This document shows, piece after piece, positions 19,079 through 27,350 of a stretch of 64,000 nucleotides of DNA (its first letter is position 1; every line of letters begins with the position of its first letter). Where the stretch lies: contig JAFTGN010000098.1 in the NCBI GenBank assembly GCA_017457865.1, positions 62,001 through 126,000 on the forward strand. Direction: 5' to 3'. A program made the translations under genes and the position numbers. The notes below the pieces were generated by a model. That model did not search any database and was not told where the DNA came from. It saw only the letters and a program-made list of their open reading frames with translations. Source of the stretch: Lachnospiraceae bacterium (lineage in GTDB: Bacteria > Bacillota > Clostridia > Lachnospirales > Lachnospiraceae).

Positions 19079-19633
19079 TTATACTGTCATGATTTCCTTT
19101 GTCTTTGCTTCAATCAGCTTATCAATCTCCGCCACATACTGATCAGTCAGCTTCTGGATTTCCTCTTCATAATCCTTCTGCTCATCTTCTGTGATGTCAC
19201 CTGCTTTATTCTGTTTCTTAAATGCATCATTGGCATCTCTGCGGATATTGCGGACCGCAACCTTGGCTGCATCCCCTTTCTTTTTTACATCCTTTGCCAG
19301 TGTCTTACGTCTCTCCTCTGTCAGCTCCGGGAATACCAGACGGATCACCTTACCATCGTTATTTGGAGTAATGCCCAGATCAGACGCAATGATCGCCTTC
19401 TCGATGGCCTTAATCAGAGACTTGTCCCATGGCTGGATCTGGATCATCCGTGCCTCCGGTACGGATATGTTGGCTACCTGCTGCATAGCAGTGGGAGTGC
19501 CATAATATTCTACTGTAATCTTATCTAACAAATGTGGGTTCGCACGTCCTGCACGAATATTCATATATTCATGTTCCAATGCAGTGACAGACTTGCCCAT
19601 CTTCTCTTCATATGGTTTTGTAATCTGACTCAT
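19079..19633 (-). CDS. frr: Ribosome recycling factor
   Basis: A 184-aa RRF of normal length that splits post-termination ribosomes with EF-G. Family features: an N-terminal helix with [38 protein letters not shown], the [14 protein letters not shown] segment, and the C-terminal helical pair [32 protein letters not shown] at 19631-19633 with a GGAGGG-like site just upstream. It lies downstream of pyrH in the usual order. Confidence 0.96.
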   Translation of the reverse strand: MSQITKPYEEKMGKSVTALEHEYMNIRAGRANPHLLDKITVEYYGTPTAMQQVANISVPEARMIQIQPWDKSLIKAIEKAIIASDLGITPNNDGKVIRLVFPELTEERRKTLAKDVKKKGDAAKVAVRNIRRDANDAFKKQNKAGDITEDEQKDYEEEIQKLTDQYVAEIDKLIEAKTKEIMTV

Positions 19634-19720
19634 TTTTTACCCTCCGGTTTCGTTTTTATAACTGATTGTGATTTGTACACACATAATCTGCTGCTATGTG
19701 ATGTTTCAAACCGACTATAC

Positions 19721-20422
19721 TTATGCGGTCACGATGGTGCCGTGATTCTCCCCATTCATGGCATAGGTAATGCCATTCTCTTCATTGAGGCTGAATACCT
19801 GCAGCGGCATATGATTCTCCATACACATAATAGAAGCGGTCAGGTCAATGACTGCCAACTGCTGCTCTACCACCTCATTGATGGAGATGGTTTCATATTT
19901 CTTCGCATCCGGATTCTTCTTCGGATCACTGTCGTATACACCATCGATTGCTTTTGCCAGCAGAATCACATCTGCCTCCATCTCAATGGCACGCAGTACA
20001 ATCCCTGTGTCGGTAGAGAAATATGGATGACCGGTGCCTCCTGCAAAGAACACCACCCTGCCCTGTGCAAATGCAGCATTGGCATCGTCCTTGGAAAACA
20101 GCTTGGTCATTGCCCCGCACTGGAATGGTGTAAAAATCTCTGTCTGCATCCCTACAGAACGGAAAATCTCCGACACATAAATACAGTTCATAATGGTAGC
20201 CAGCATTCCAATCTGATCCGCCTTCGGTCTGTCGATGGCATTGCTGGAACGCCCTCTCCAGAAGTTACCACCGCCAATGACGATTCCCACTTCTACTCCA
20301 TTATCTACAGAAGCCTTTACCTGCTCTGCAACCATCTTACAGGTAGCCTCATCAAAACCGGTCTTCTTCTCGCCGGCTAACGCTTCTCCACTTAACTTCA
20401 AAAGCACTCTGCGCTTTTTCAT
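19721..20422 (-). CDS. pyrH: UMP kinase
   Basis: Bacterial hexameric UMP kinase, 233 aa, phosphorylating UMP to UDP. It begins RRVLLKLSGEALAG and contains VGIVIGGGNFWRG, the UMP-site region DRPKADQIGMLATIMN, FFAGGTGHPYFSTDT (catalytic and regulatory loop) and DADVILLAKA-type ATP-site sequence (EADVILLAKAIDGVYDSDPKK). First gene of the pyrH-frr-uppS-dxr-rseP-ispG-polC run, with its own promoter just upstream. Confidence 0.96.
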   Translation of the reverse strand: MKKRRVLLKLSGEALAGEKKTGFDEATCKMVAEQVKASVDNGVEVGIVIGGGNFWRGRSSNAIDRPKADQIGMLATIMNCIYVSEIFRSVGMQTEIFTPFQCGAMTKLFSKDDANAAFAQGRVVFFAGGTGHPYFSTDTGIVLRAIEMEADVILLAKAIDGVYDSDPKKNPDAKKYETISINEVVEQQLAVIDLTASIMCMENHMPLQVFSLNEENGITYAMNGENHGTIVTA

Positions 20423-20479
20423 ACTCTTCCTCCAACTCCAAAGTACCTTTTCTTTCTTCTGATGGCACTCTTAAGATTG

Positions 20480-20508
20480 ATTATAACATATCCTTCCAGA
20501 AAAGTAAA
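20480..20508 (-). promoter_or_regulatory. Promoter of the pyrH operon
   Basis: On the minus strand TTTACT (20503-20508) and TATAAT (20480-20485) have a 17-bp spacer. The site lies between the Tam41-like gene and pyrH, so the housekeeping block can be transcribed independently of the lipid gene. Confidence 0.6.
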
Positions 20509-20564
20509 TAAACAGTAACACAACAAGCAATAACTTTACTACCTTTTGCAGTTTCTGTTTTTAT

Positions 20565-21497
20565 CTACTTCTTTGTATTCTGATTTCCAAACTTCTTTTG
20601 CAATTTGGGAATCACATAGGACACAGAACGAAGCAGTCCATTGGACAACAAACCTTTGGCCGTCTGCCCCACACTTTCCCTGAAATTCATCTTTTCCAAA
20701 AATGTCTGAATCCCTGTCTGGATGCCGGCAATTCCATGCCCATAGGCATCTGACTTCTGTAAATACTGACGCAGGCTTTCCGGCAGCTGCTCGGCTTCTT
20801 TTCGAAGCACAGCATGATCTACCATCAGTTTCTCTCCTGATAACTGCAAAAACGGACAGTCTCCAATGATCGGCTCATAAATCTCATGAATCCTGTCATA
20901 ACTTCCCGTGACAATGTTTCTGACTTTCTCCGGATTTTCTGCCACATACATTCTGGAATCTCCATAGTAGGACAAACTGCATAGTTTCATATACAATTCA
21001 AAACAAGTGGTTTCCTGAGGCAAAAAGCAGGCAGCCGCCACAATCGCGGCACGGCGATTCTGATACAATAACCCATCTATCCCATCATTGGTGCAAATTT
21101 CATACACCGGTTTTTGCAACCGTCCCGGTACATAAAAGCTGCTCCATGTCTCCATGGCCTGCTCAAACTCAGCCCTGGAAATCATACCATACTTATATAC
21201 ACCATCCGGTTCCTCAATATTGCTCTGGTAAATAATATGGGTCTTACCAGACATACAATGTACGATGGGACTGGGAAGCAGACACGCACCGGTCCAGGAA
21301 TAGTCCTCTCTGTTTCGCTTCCGATTCTCCTGATGCCAGGCCTGCACATCCTCTACCACAAATATCATATCGATCTGGGGCAGACTGTTCTCGTCGTACC
21401 CTGTCTGCTTAAATACACCGGAGCCATAACCAAAAGCCGCTACAACCTCCGGTCGTTTTGCGATAAAATTTTTCAATTTCGCATCTATATTCATCAT
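20565..21497 (-). CDS. Tam41/Mmp37-type CDP-diacylglycerol synthase
   Basis: A 310-aa protein matching the Tam41 (MMP37) family, best known as the mitochondrial CTP:phosphatidate cytidylyltransferase. The nucleotidyltransferase core shows FGYGSGVFKQTGYD (GSG at residues 25-27) and LPQIDMIFVVED (acidic metal-binding residues 43 and 50), then WHQENRKRN, GVYKYGMIS, WSSFYVPGRLQKPV and LSYYGDSRMYVAENPEKV, all in the family order. It has no transmembrane segments, unlike CdsA. It would make CDP-diacylglycerol for phospholipid synthesis. It has its own promoter and ends 143 bp before pyrH, head of the operon that normally contains cdsA. Function rests on family knowledge; the bacterial activity itself is inferred. 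Confidence 0.85.
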   Translation of the reverse strand: MMNIDAKLKNFIAKRPEVVAAFGYGSGVFKQTGYDENSLPQIDMIFVVEDVQAWHQENRKRNREDYSWTGACLLPSPIVHCMSGKTHIIYQSNIEEPDGVYKYGMISRAEFEQAMETWSSFYVPGRLQKPVYEICTNDGIDGLLYQNRRAAIVAAACFLPQETTCFELYMKLCSLSYYGDSRMYVAENPEKVRNIVTGSYDRIHEIYEPIIGDCPFLQLSGEKLMVDHAVLRKEAEQLPESLRQYLQKSDAYGHGIAGIQTGIQTFLEKMNFRESVGQTAKGLLSNGLLRSVSYVIPKLQKKFGNQNTKK

Positions 21498-21588
21498 AAA
21501 CTATCCTCATCCCAACCCCTTATGCCTGTACTGCGAAGTGGTTTTTACCTCTAAACATCTTTGCCAAACTTTGGTTGACACTAACAAG

Positions 21589-21617
21589 AGTATACCATAA
21601 CCCCTTTGAAACCGCAA
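21589..21617 (-). promoter_or_regulatory. Promoter of the Tam41-like gene
   Basis: On the minus strand TTGCGG (21612-21617) and TATACT (21589-21594) are 17 bp apart, about 90 bp upstream of the start codon, whose ribosome site is GAGGAT. Confidence 0.5.
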
Positions 21618-21652
21618 CTAAAATACAAAACAGCCATAGGAGACTTTTTTAC

Positions 21653-21680
21653 TTGATTTTCATATCCTTTGTGCTATGAT
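21653..21680 (+). promoter_or_regulatory. Promoter of the ClC gene
   Basis: TTGATT (21653-21658) and TATGAT (21675-21680) with a 16-bp spacer; the leader before the ATG is about 130 nt. The leader was inspected for a fluoride riboswitch and none was recognised. Confidence 0.5.
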
Positions 21681-21814
21681 AGATGTGTTTGTCCGTCCCC
21701 TGATTTCTATCGGTGGACACAGTCACTTTATATGATGGATATCAGCCGGGCTGCAAAATGTCACAACACATTTCACACAACAAAATCACTCACAAACGGA
21801 GGACATCAAACAAT

Positions 21815-23080
21815 ATGAAACCCCAAGCATACATAAACCGTCTGAAACAGGCGGCAAAGCACAACCAATATTACATTCTGTCCAGTCTGCGCTGGCTGGT
21901 ACTTTCTTCTCTCACCGGACTGATAGTTGGTGCATTCAGTTCTGCCTTTTCCTGGTGTATGACCACAGCCACAAATCTTCGATTGGCCCATGACTGGCTG
22001 TTGTTCCTGCTGCCGATCGGCGGTCTGATCATCGTTTTTTTCTATCACATTGCCCATATGGAAAATGACAAAGGTACCAATCAGGTACTGACTGCCGTCA
22101 GAGGTGTCAACAACATTCCTTTCCGTCTGGCTCCCCTGATTTTCGGATCGACCGTCATTACCCATTTATTTGGTGGTTCTGCTGGTCGAGAGGGTGCCGC
22201 CCTACAGCTGGGAGGCAGCATTGGAGACAAGATCGGACGTGTATTCCGCTTGGATGATGGAGATCGAAAAGTGATGGTTATGTGCGGAATGTCTGCTGCA
22301 TTCTCCGCATTGTTTGGTACCCCTATGGCTGCTGCTATCTTCCCTTTGGAAGTTGCCAGTGTAGGAATTATGCAATATTCCGCACTGCTGCCCTGTATTT
22401 TTTCTTCTTTGATTGCATCCCAGTTCGCTGCTACTATGGGAATCGCACCGGAAGCTTTTGTGATTCATGGGATTCCTGCATTCACATTGATTCCTGCACT
22501 GAAAATTATGCTGGTCGCAGCACTGTGCGGTGTGGTCAGTACAGGCTTTTGTTTTGTTCTGTCCTATACTCATAAAAAATATGCACAGTTTTTCAAAAAT
22601 CCCTATATCCGTATTGTAGTTGCCGGTGTGCTGATCATTGCGCTGTCTTTGCTTTTACAGACCAGAGATTACAATGGTGCCGGTATTCCTGTCATTGAGC
22701 GAGCTATGGAAGGAGATGTGGTCTGGTATGCCTTTCTCGCAAAGATCATTATGACCGCACTGACGTTGGGAGCAGGTTATCGGGGTGGTGAGATTGTACC
22801 ATCCTTCTTCATCGGTGCCACACTGGGCTGCCTTGTGGGACATCTGCTTGGCATTTCTCCTTCTCTGTGTGCGGCTGTAGGCATGATTTCCCTGTTTTGC
22901 GGTGCCACCAACTGTCCGCTGGCCTCCATGTTGATCGGTTTTGAGTTATTTGGTTTCCATGGTGTATATTATATTCTAATTGCAGTAGCAGTCAGCTATG
23001 CAGTATCCGGTTACAGAGGACTGTACCAGCAGCAGGAAATTGTGTATTCGAAATATAAAGCAACCCACCACAAAGCCTGA
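21815..23080 (+). CDS. ClC-family anion channel/transporter, fluoride-type candidate
   Basis: Polytopic ClC protein, 421 aa, about ten hydrophobic segments. The gating-glutamate motif is GGSAGREGAALQLGG (Glu126). The usual selectivity motif GSGIP, with its anion-coordinating Ser, is not present; the aligned stretch reads DKGTNQVL. A final proline after GREG is also absent (GREGA instead of GREGP). These departures resemble fluoride-exporting ClC proteins more than chloride ones, so a F-/H+ antiporter is plausible but unproven. No cytoplasmic CBS domains are fused. ATG at 21815 follows CGGAGGACATC; the open frame extends further upstream without a ribosome site. Confidence 0.85.
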   Translation: MKPQAYINRLKQAAKHNQYYILSSLRWLVLSSLTGLIVGAFSSAFSWCMTTATNLRLAHDWLLFLLPIGGLIIVFFYHIAHMENDKGTNQVLTAVRGVNNIPFRLAPLIFGSTVITHLFGGSAGREGAALQLGGSIGDKIGRVFRLDDGDRKVMVMCGMSAAFSALFGTPMAAAIFPLEVASVGIMQYSALLPCIFSSLIASQFAATMGIAPEAFVIHGIPAFTLIPALKIMLVAALCGVVSTGFCFVLSYTHKKYAQFFKNPYIRIVVAGVLIIALSLLLQTRDYNGAGIPVIERAMEGDVVWYAFLAKIIMTALTLGAGYRGGEIVPSFFIGATLGCLVGHLLGISPSLCAAVGMISLFCGATNCPLASMLIGFELFGFHGVYYILIAVAVSYAVSGYRGLYQQQEIVYSKYKATHHKA

Positions 23081-23159
23081 TTCAGAGTGTTTTCAGGTAC
23101 AAAAAGAATTCTGCAAATGCAGAATCCCCACACCTGCGTAATAGGCTTTTCGTTTATAC

Positions 23160-23217
23160 AAAAAGCCGTGACAGACCAGTGTTCCTTATCGACACACTTG
23201 TTCTATCGCGGCTTTTT
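23160..23217. terminator. Bidirectional terminator between clc and the CBS gene
   Basis: Long imperfect stem beginning AAAAAGCCG and ending CGGCTTTTT, with inner pairing CAGTG/CAC-TTG. T-runs are present on both strands, fitting two convergent genes that stop on either side. Confidence 0.8.
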
Positions 23218-23249
23218 ATTTTCCTTTATTCAGTTATCTATTCTCCATT

Positions 23250-23693
23250 TCAATGCATACCAGCCGCAAGGATTTCCTGGGATCTGGTATCGTTTGGCTG
23301 AGGTTTGGCCTTTTGACCAAATGTGGTAATAATATCTTTTCGGGTCACAATCCCTACAAAATACCGTCTATCATCTACAACCGGAATAAAATTCTGATTG
23401 GCTGATCGCATCAGCAGCTTTTCCATACTCACCCGTATATCTGTGGCAGGATTCCAGCCCCTGCGCAAAATATCTTTCACTTTCGATGTCTGTAAAACCG
23501 TCTCCCCTTCCCTTACAATGGCCCACAAGAAATCCCCCTCGCTGATACTGCCCACATACTGCCCATTCTGGCGCAGCACCGGCACCGCTGTAAATCCACT
23601 CTCTCGTAACACCTCTAACGCATCCTCTAATACATCTTCGTCCGTCAAATACGTAATCTCATATTTCGGACGTAACAATCCCAATACATTCAC
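23250..23693 (-). CDS. Two-CBS-domain protein
   Basis: A small cytosolic protein of 147 aa made of a CBS pair. CBS1 runs from about residue 11 (ITYLTDEDVLEDALEVLRESGFTAVPVL, YVGSISEGDFLWAIV) and CBS2 from about residue 70 (SMEKLLMRSANQNFIPVVDDRRYFVGIVTRKDII). Such pairs bind adenine nucleotides and act as regulatory sensors; the partner is not evident. GTG at 23691-23693 is preferred because AAAGGAG lies 7 nt ahead. The longer open frame has no credible ribosome site. Confidence 0.85.
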   Translation of the reverse strand: MNVLGLLRPKYEITYLTDEDVLEDALEVLRESGFTAVPVLRQNGQYVGSISEGDFLWAIVREGETVLQTSKVKDILRRGWNPATDIRVSMEKLLMRSANQNFIPVVDDRRYFVGIVTRKDIITTFGQKAKPQPNDTRSQEILAAGMH

Positions 23694-23910
23694 TGTTTGC
23701 TCCTTTCCTACGACTCCCTTCCCCAAGTGCCGTATCCTCTCCTGCCTGCCAGAAAAATTTCTGTGTGGAGTCCTTATCGTGCTGTAGACAATGTAATCAA
23801 TCATCTCTACTACACTGTAAACAGTATATCAGAAGAATGTGTATAATTTTTGAACAAATTCTAAAGAGACTGGAATCTTTCATTTTACAGCAAAAACTTT
23901 TTCTTTTTCT

Positions 23911-23938
23911 TTGGTTTTTCAAAAAGTTCTGTTATAAT
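23911..23938 (+). promoter_or_regulatory. Promoter of rqcH
   Basis: TTGGTT (23911-23916) and a perfect TATAAT (23933-23938) with a 16-bp spacer. A leader of about 120 nt follows in which no structured element was recognised. Confidence 0.55.
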
Positions 23939-24068
23939 AGTGTATGGTAGGAAAGTTTTTACAACAATCCAGAGCCATTTGCAGTTTCATCTCATACTGT
24001 TTGACAGAGGCTCTATACCAATATAAATATCAAATGAATTTATTATTTTTATAAAAACGGAGGATACT

Positions 24069-25844
24069 ATGGCTTTTGATGGCATTGTAATACACAGTCT
24101 GGTCAATGAAATGAACCAGAAAATCACAGGAGGACGCATCAGCAAAATTGCACAGCCTGAGGCAGATGAGCTGATTCTAACCATCAAAAAGGGGCGGGAT
24201 ACCCATAAGCTGCTGCTCTCTGCTTCTGCCAGTCTGCCACTGGCTTATTTTACAGAACTGAACAAACCAAACCCTATGACAGCACCTAACTTCTGTATGC
24301 TGCTACGCAAGCACATAGGCAATGGAAAAATTCTCTCGGTTTCCCAACCAGGATTGGAGCGCATCATTGATATTACTGTGGAGCATTTAGATGAGTTGGG
24401 AGATTTGAAGCAGAAACATCTGATCATAGAGTTGATGGGGAAACACAGCAATATCATTTTTTGCAGCGAGGATATTGTGGAAGATTTTGAAGCCGGTCAG
24501 AAAGGCTGGCGGATCTTAGACAGCATCAAACACATTCCGGCACAGGTCAGTTCCATCCGGGAAGTCTTGCCGGGAAGACCCTACTTCATTCCCGATACAA
24601 TGAACAAACAAAACCCGCTGTCCGCATCCGAAGAAGAAATTGCTGCTTCATTACAACCAGGACTGCCTCTTTCTAAGGCACTCTATACCGGTTTTACCGG
24701 CATCAGTCCTGTCATTGCGGAAGAAGTGGTATTTCGGGCCGGATTGGATTCTTCGATTCCAGTCAGTACCCTGACAGATGCAGAAAAATTCCATGTGGCC
24801 CACACTTTTTGCAGGCTGTTAGATGATGTGCGGGAAAATCAATTCCAGCCCAATATTGTATTCGAAGGTGAAAATCCAGTAGAATTTTCCGCCCTGTTTT
24901 TGGATCTGTATGGGGAAGAGCAGACGGTCTGCTATGACACCATCAGCGAAGTGCTTGCCAACTATTATACAGTACGCAACCAGTTAAGCCGCATCCGGCA
25001 AAAAACTGCGGAACTTCGAAAAGTGACCCAAACCCACTTAGAGCGGAGCCGCAAAAAATACGACCTGCAGCAACGACAGCTGGCAGATACAGAAAAAAGA
25101 GAAACTTATAAAATTTACGGAGAACTATTAAATGCGTACAGTTATAGTATTGAACCCGGTGCCAAATCTGCAGAATTGCTGAACTATTATACCAACGAAA
25201 CAATCACTGTTCCGCTGGACCCTACTCAGACCGCACAGGAAAATGCCCAGCGATATTTTGCCCGCTATAATAAATTAAAGCGCACCTACGATGCATTATC
25301 TGAACTGATTCAGGAAACATCCGGGGAAATTGAACATTTAGAATCCATCGCCACTGCCATTGATCTGGCAGTAAATATAGAGGATCTGGTGGAAGTCCGT
25401 CAGGAAATGGCGCAATATGGATACATCAAAAAGCATACTGCTTCCGGCAAAGGCAATCGCAGAGAAAAGGTAGTCAGCAAACCTTACCACTACATTTCCT
25501 CCGATGGGTTTCATATGTATGTGGGAAAAAATAACTATCAGAATGACGAACTGACCTTTCACTTTGCAGACAATGGCGATATGTGGTTCCATGCCAAAAA
25601 GATGCCAGGCTCTCATGTGATTGTAAAATGCTCCGGCAAGCCACTGCCAGACCGGACTTATGAAGAAGCAGGCCGTCTGGCAGCCTACTACTCAAAAGGC
25701 AGAAACAATGACAAAGTAGAAGTGGATTATATTGAAAAAAAGCAGGTGAAAAAAACACCAGGCGGCGCCCCTGGCTTTGTCATCTATCACACCAACTATT
25801 CCATGATGGCAGAACCAAACATTGATGGCATAAAGGAAGTATAA
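24069..25844 (+). CDS. rqcH: NFACT-family RqcH (Rqc2 homologue, formerly FbpA)
   Basis: Ribosome quality-control factor, 591 aa, that binds stalled large subunits and recruits alanyl-tRNA to add Ala tails. NFACT-N begins MAFDGIVIHSLVNEMNQKI-type sequence, with GGRISKIAQP and LLRKHIGNGKI. A coiled-coil middle domain spans about residues 290-430 (QLSRIRQKTAELRKV). The C-terminal NFACT-R has YHYISSDGFHMYVGKNNYQNDELTF, the DMWFHAKKMPGSHVIVK nucleotide/RNA-binding signature, and GGAPGFVIYH. Older annotations call such proteins fibronectin-binding. Monocistronic, between its own promoter and a strong terminator. With tmRNA at 45.2-45.6 kb both ribosome-rescue systems are in this window. Confidence 0.95.
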   Translation: MAFDGIVIHSLVNEMNQKITGGRISKIAQPEADELILTIKKGRDTHKLLLSASASLPLAYFTELNKPNPMTAPNFCMLLRKHIGNGKILSVSQPGLERIIDITVEHLDELGDLKQKHLIIELMGKHSNIIFCSEDIVEDFEAGQKGWRILDSIKHIPAQVSSIREVLPGRPYFIPDTMNKQNPLSASEEEIAASLQPGLPLSKALYTGFTGISPVIAEEVVFRAGLDSSIPVSTLTDAEKFHVAHTFCRLLDDVRENQFQPNIVFEGENPVEFSALFLDLYGEEQTVCYDTISEVLANYYTVRNQLSRIRQKTAELRKVTQTHLERSRKKYDLQQRQLADTEKRETYKIYGELLNAYSYSIEPGAKSAELLNYYTNETITVPLDPTQTAQENAQRYFARYNKLKRTYDALSELIQETSGEIEHLESIATAIDLAVNIEDLVEVRQEMAQYGYIKKHTASGKGNRREKVVSKPYHYISSDGFHMYVGKNNYQNDELTFHFADNGDMWFHAKKMPGSHVIVKCSGKPLPDRTYEEAGRLAAYYSKGRNNDKVEVDYIEKKQVKKTPGGAPGFVIYHTNYSMMAEPNIDGIKEV

Positions 25845-25874
25845 CACAGAGTCATCTGGTTTTTCATCTGCACA

Positions 25875-25924
25875 AAAAAGTTCCGGGATCGGTCAATGTG
25901 AGTTGACCAATCCCGGAACTTTTT
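25875..25924. terminator. Strong bidirectional terminator
   Basis: Stem AAAAAGTTCCGGGAT + GGTCAA with its near-perfect complement and a 6-nt loop (TGTGAG). T-runs are present on both strands. It serves the convergent rqcH (+) and radical-SAM (-) genes. Confidence 0.9.
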
Positions 25925-26005
25925 GTGTTTACTGTTCTGTTGTTGCGATTCTATGATTTTCTGCCATTCTGTATGTTTTTTCCATCAGAATCGCCCTCTG
26001 CCCTC

Positions 26006-27103
26006 TTATGGCTGCTGAGTCAGAATCTGCTCCACCTGCTCTCTCCGCTCAAACAAGACGCAGCCGCCCGCATGGTCTTCCATTAGAATCTCACCACTTC
26101 GCAGTGCAGTAAACAATCTGGAATGCATGGCTTCTAAAAGAGACTGCTCCCTTACGCTGCTGTCAGAATAAGGAGAAAACGGACATGGTTCCGCCCCACC
26201 ATATGCGTTGATATGGAAGAATCCACGTCCTGCTGCCAGACAACCGCCTGAGGACTTTTCATCTCCCGGAAAAGAAACCAGAACCATTTCCGGATATTCT
26301 TCCCGAAGTCTTGCCAGTTTCTCCCTTAAAAATGCTCTCTCCGCATCTTGAGGGGCCAGTTCCTCACTTTCTTCTGTCACCGGCACAAACTCTACGAAAA
26401 ATACTACTTTACAACCACGATTCTTCAGTTCATCCAGAAATGTATGTTGCACAATATCTTGAAGATTCTGAGTGGTCACTGTAATAGAAGCCCCAAAAAT
26501 CAAACCATTCTCCTGCATCCGGTTCATGGATGCGATCAATTTCTGATAAATCCCTTCTCCCCGCCGTAAATCGGTCACCACTTCACTGCCTTCAATACTA
26601 AACACAGGAATCACATTACGAGACTTTTCGAACAACTGCATATACTGGTCATCAATCAATGTACCATTGGTAAAAACCGGAAATAAAATCTCCGGTATCC
26701 TGCCTGCCGCTTCGATGATATCCCTGCGAATCAGTGGTTCTCCACCGGCAAGCAAAATAAACCCAATCCCCAGTTCTTTTGCTTCTGCAAACACACGAAG
26801 CCATTCTTCATCGGTCATCTGACCGGAAGCCGCCTCATCATGGCAAGCATGGTTGGCTCTTGCATAGCATCCTGCACAATGCAGGTTACACAAGCTGGTG
26901 ATACTGGCAATCAAAAACGGTGGAATGTGTTCTCCCTTTTTTTCATACTCTGCCCGAATTTTAGAAGCCTTTTTGCTGGCAGCAGCATAGCGAATCATAA
27001 ATGCACTTTCCTTTGGATCACTGAGCGTGGCACGCAGTGCCCCCTTTACAATGGACTCCACACCATTTGTCATATATTTCTGCAAATCGGATTTCCCGTT
27101 CAT
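26006..27103 (-). CDS. Radical SAM protein with SPASM-like C-terminus
   Basis: Radical S-adenosylmethionine enzyme, 365 aa. The cluster-binding motif is CNLHCAGC (CxxxCxxC, residues ~73-80), followed by LLAGGEPLIRRD (SAM-binding GGE) and TNGTLID. The C-terminal part has GGCLAAGRGFFHINAYGGAEPCPFSPYS, a Cys-containing auxiliary-cluster-like region as in SPASM or Mo-co-like family members, and a late CVLFERRE cysteine. The substrate is unknown. No precursor peptide or partner gene is adjacent. It stands alone with a strong promoter overlapped downstream by a palindromic operator pair, so it is probably induced by a ligand or stress signal. Confidence 0.88.
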   Translation of the reverse strand: MNGKSDLQKYMTNGVESIVKGALRATLSDPKESAFMIRYAAASKKASKIRAEYEKKGEHIPPFLIASITSLCNLHCAGCYARANHACHDEAASGQMTDEEWLRVFAEAKELGIGFILLAGGEPLIRRDIIEAAGRIPEILFPVFTNGTLIDDQYMQLFEKSRNVIPVFSIEGSEVVTDLRRGEGIYQKLIASMNRMQENGLIFGASITVTTQNLQDIVQHTFLDELKNRGCKVVFFVEFVPVTEESEELAPQDAERAFLREKLARLREEYPEMVLVSFPGDEKSSGGCLAAGRGFFHINAYGGAEPCPFSPYSDSSVREQSLLEAMHSRLFTALRSGEILMEDHAGGCVLFERREQVEQILTQQP

Positions 27104-27172
27104 ATATACCTCCCTTTCGCCAAATCAGCGTCAGATTACACAAATCACATGTTGAAACAATCCTCTTTTTAC

Positions 27173-27238
27173 TTGTGCGCAATTACATTGTGCACAATTC
27201 ACTATATTGATCATACAACATTTCCGCTTCTGTGTCAA
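27173..27238 (-). promoter_or_regulatory. Consensus promoter with two palindromic operators (MarR-like)
   Basis: On the minus strand a perfect TTGACA (27233-27238) and TATGAT (27210-27215) are separated by 17 bp. Just downstream are a perfect 12-bp palindrome ATTGTGCACAAT (27187-27198) and a near-copy TTGTGCGCAA (27173-27182), centres 15 bp apart. These would lie about +5 to +30 of the transcript and suit repression by a winged-helix dimer such as a MarR-family protein. No regulator gene is adjacent. Confidence 0.65.
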
Positions 27239-27302
27239 TGTACCCTCACCTTTTTCTCAGTAAAATTTCCTGCATGTGTGTCCGTATCCTGTGCGCTACA
27301 CT

Positions 27303-27345
27303 AAAAAAGCCAACTGGCTTTCCCTTTTCAGAAAACCAGCCGGCT
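27303..27345 (-). terminator. Intrinsic terminator of the 27351-29003 gene
   Basis: Stem AGCC-CTGG-TTTC / GAAA-CCAG-GGCT followed by TTTTTT on the minus strand, directly after the stop codon of the membrane-protein gene. Confidence 0.8.
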
Positions 27346-27350
27346 ATCCT

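Noticed and set aside
21681..21812. Fluoride riboswitch ahead of the ClC gene
   Set aside because: Looked for the crcB-motif core; only a loose GATGGAT string is present and the conserved pairing could not be built.
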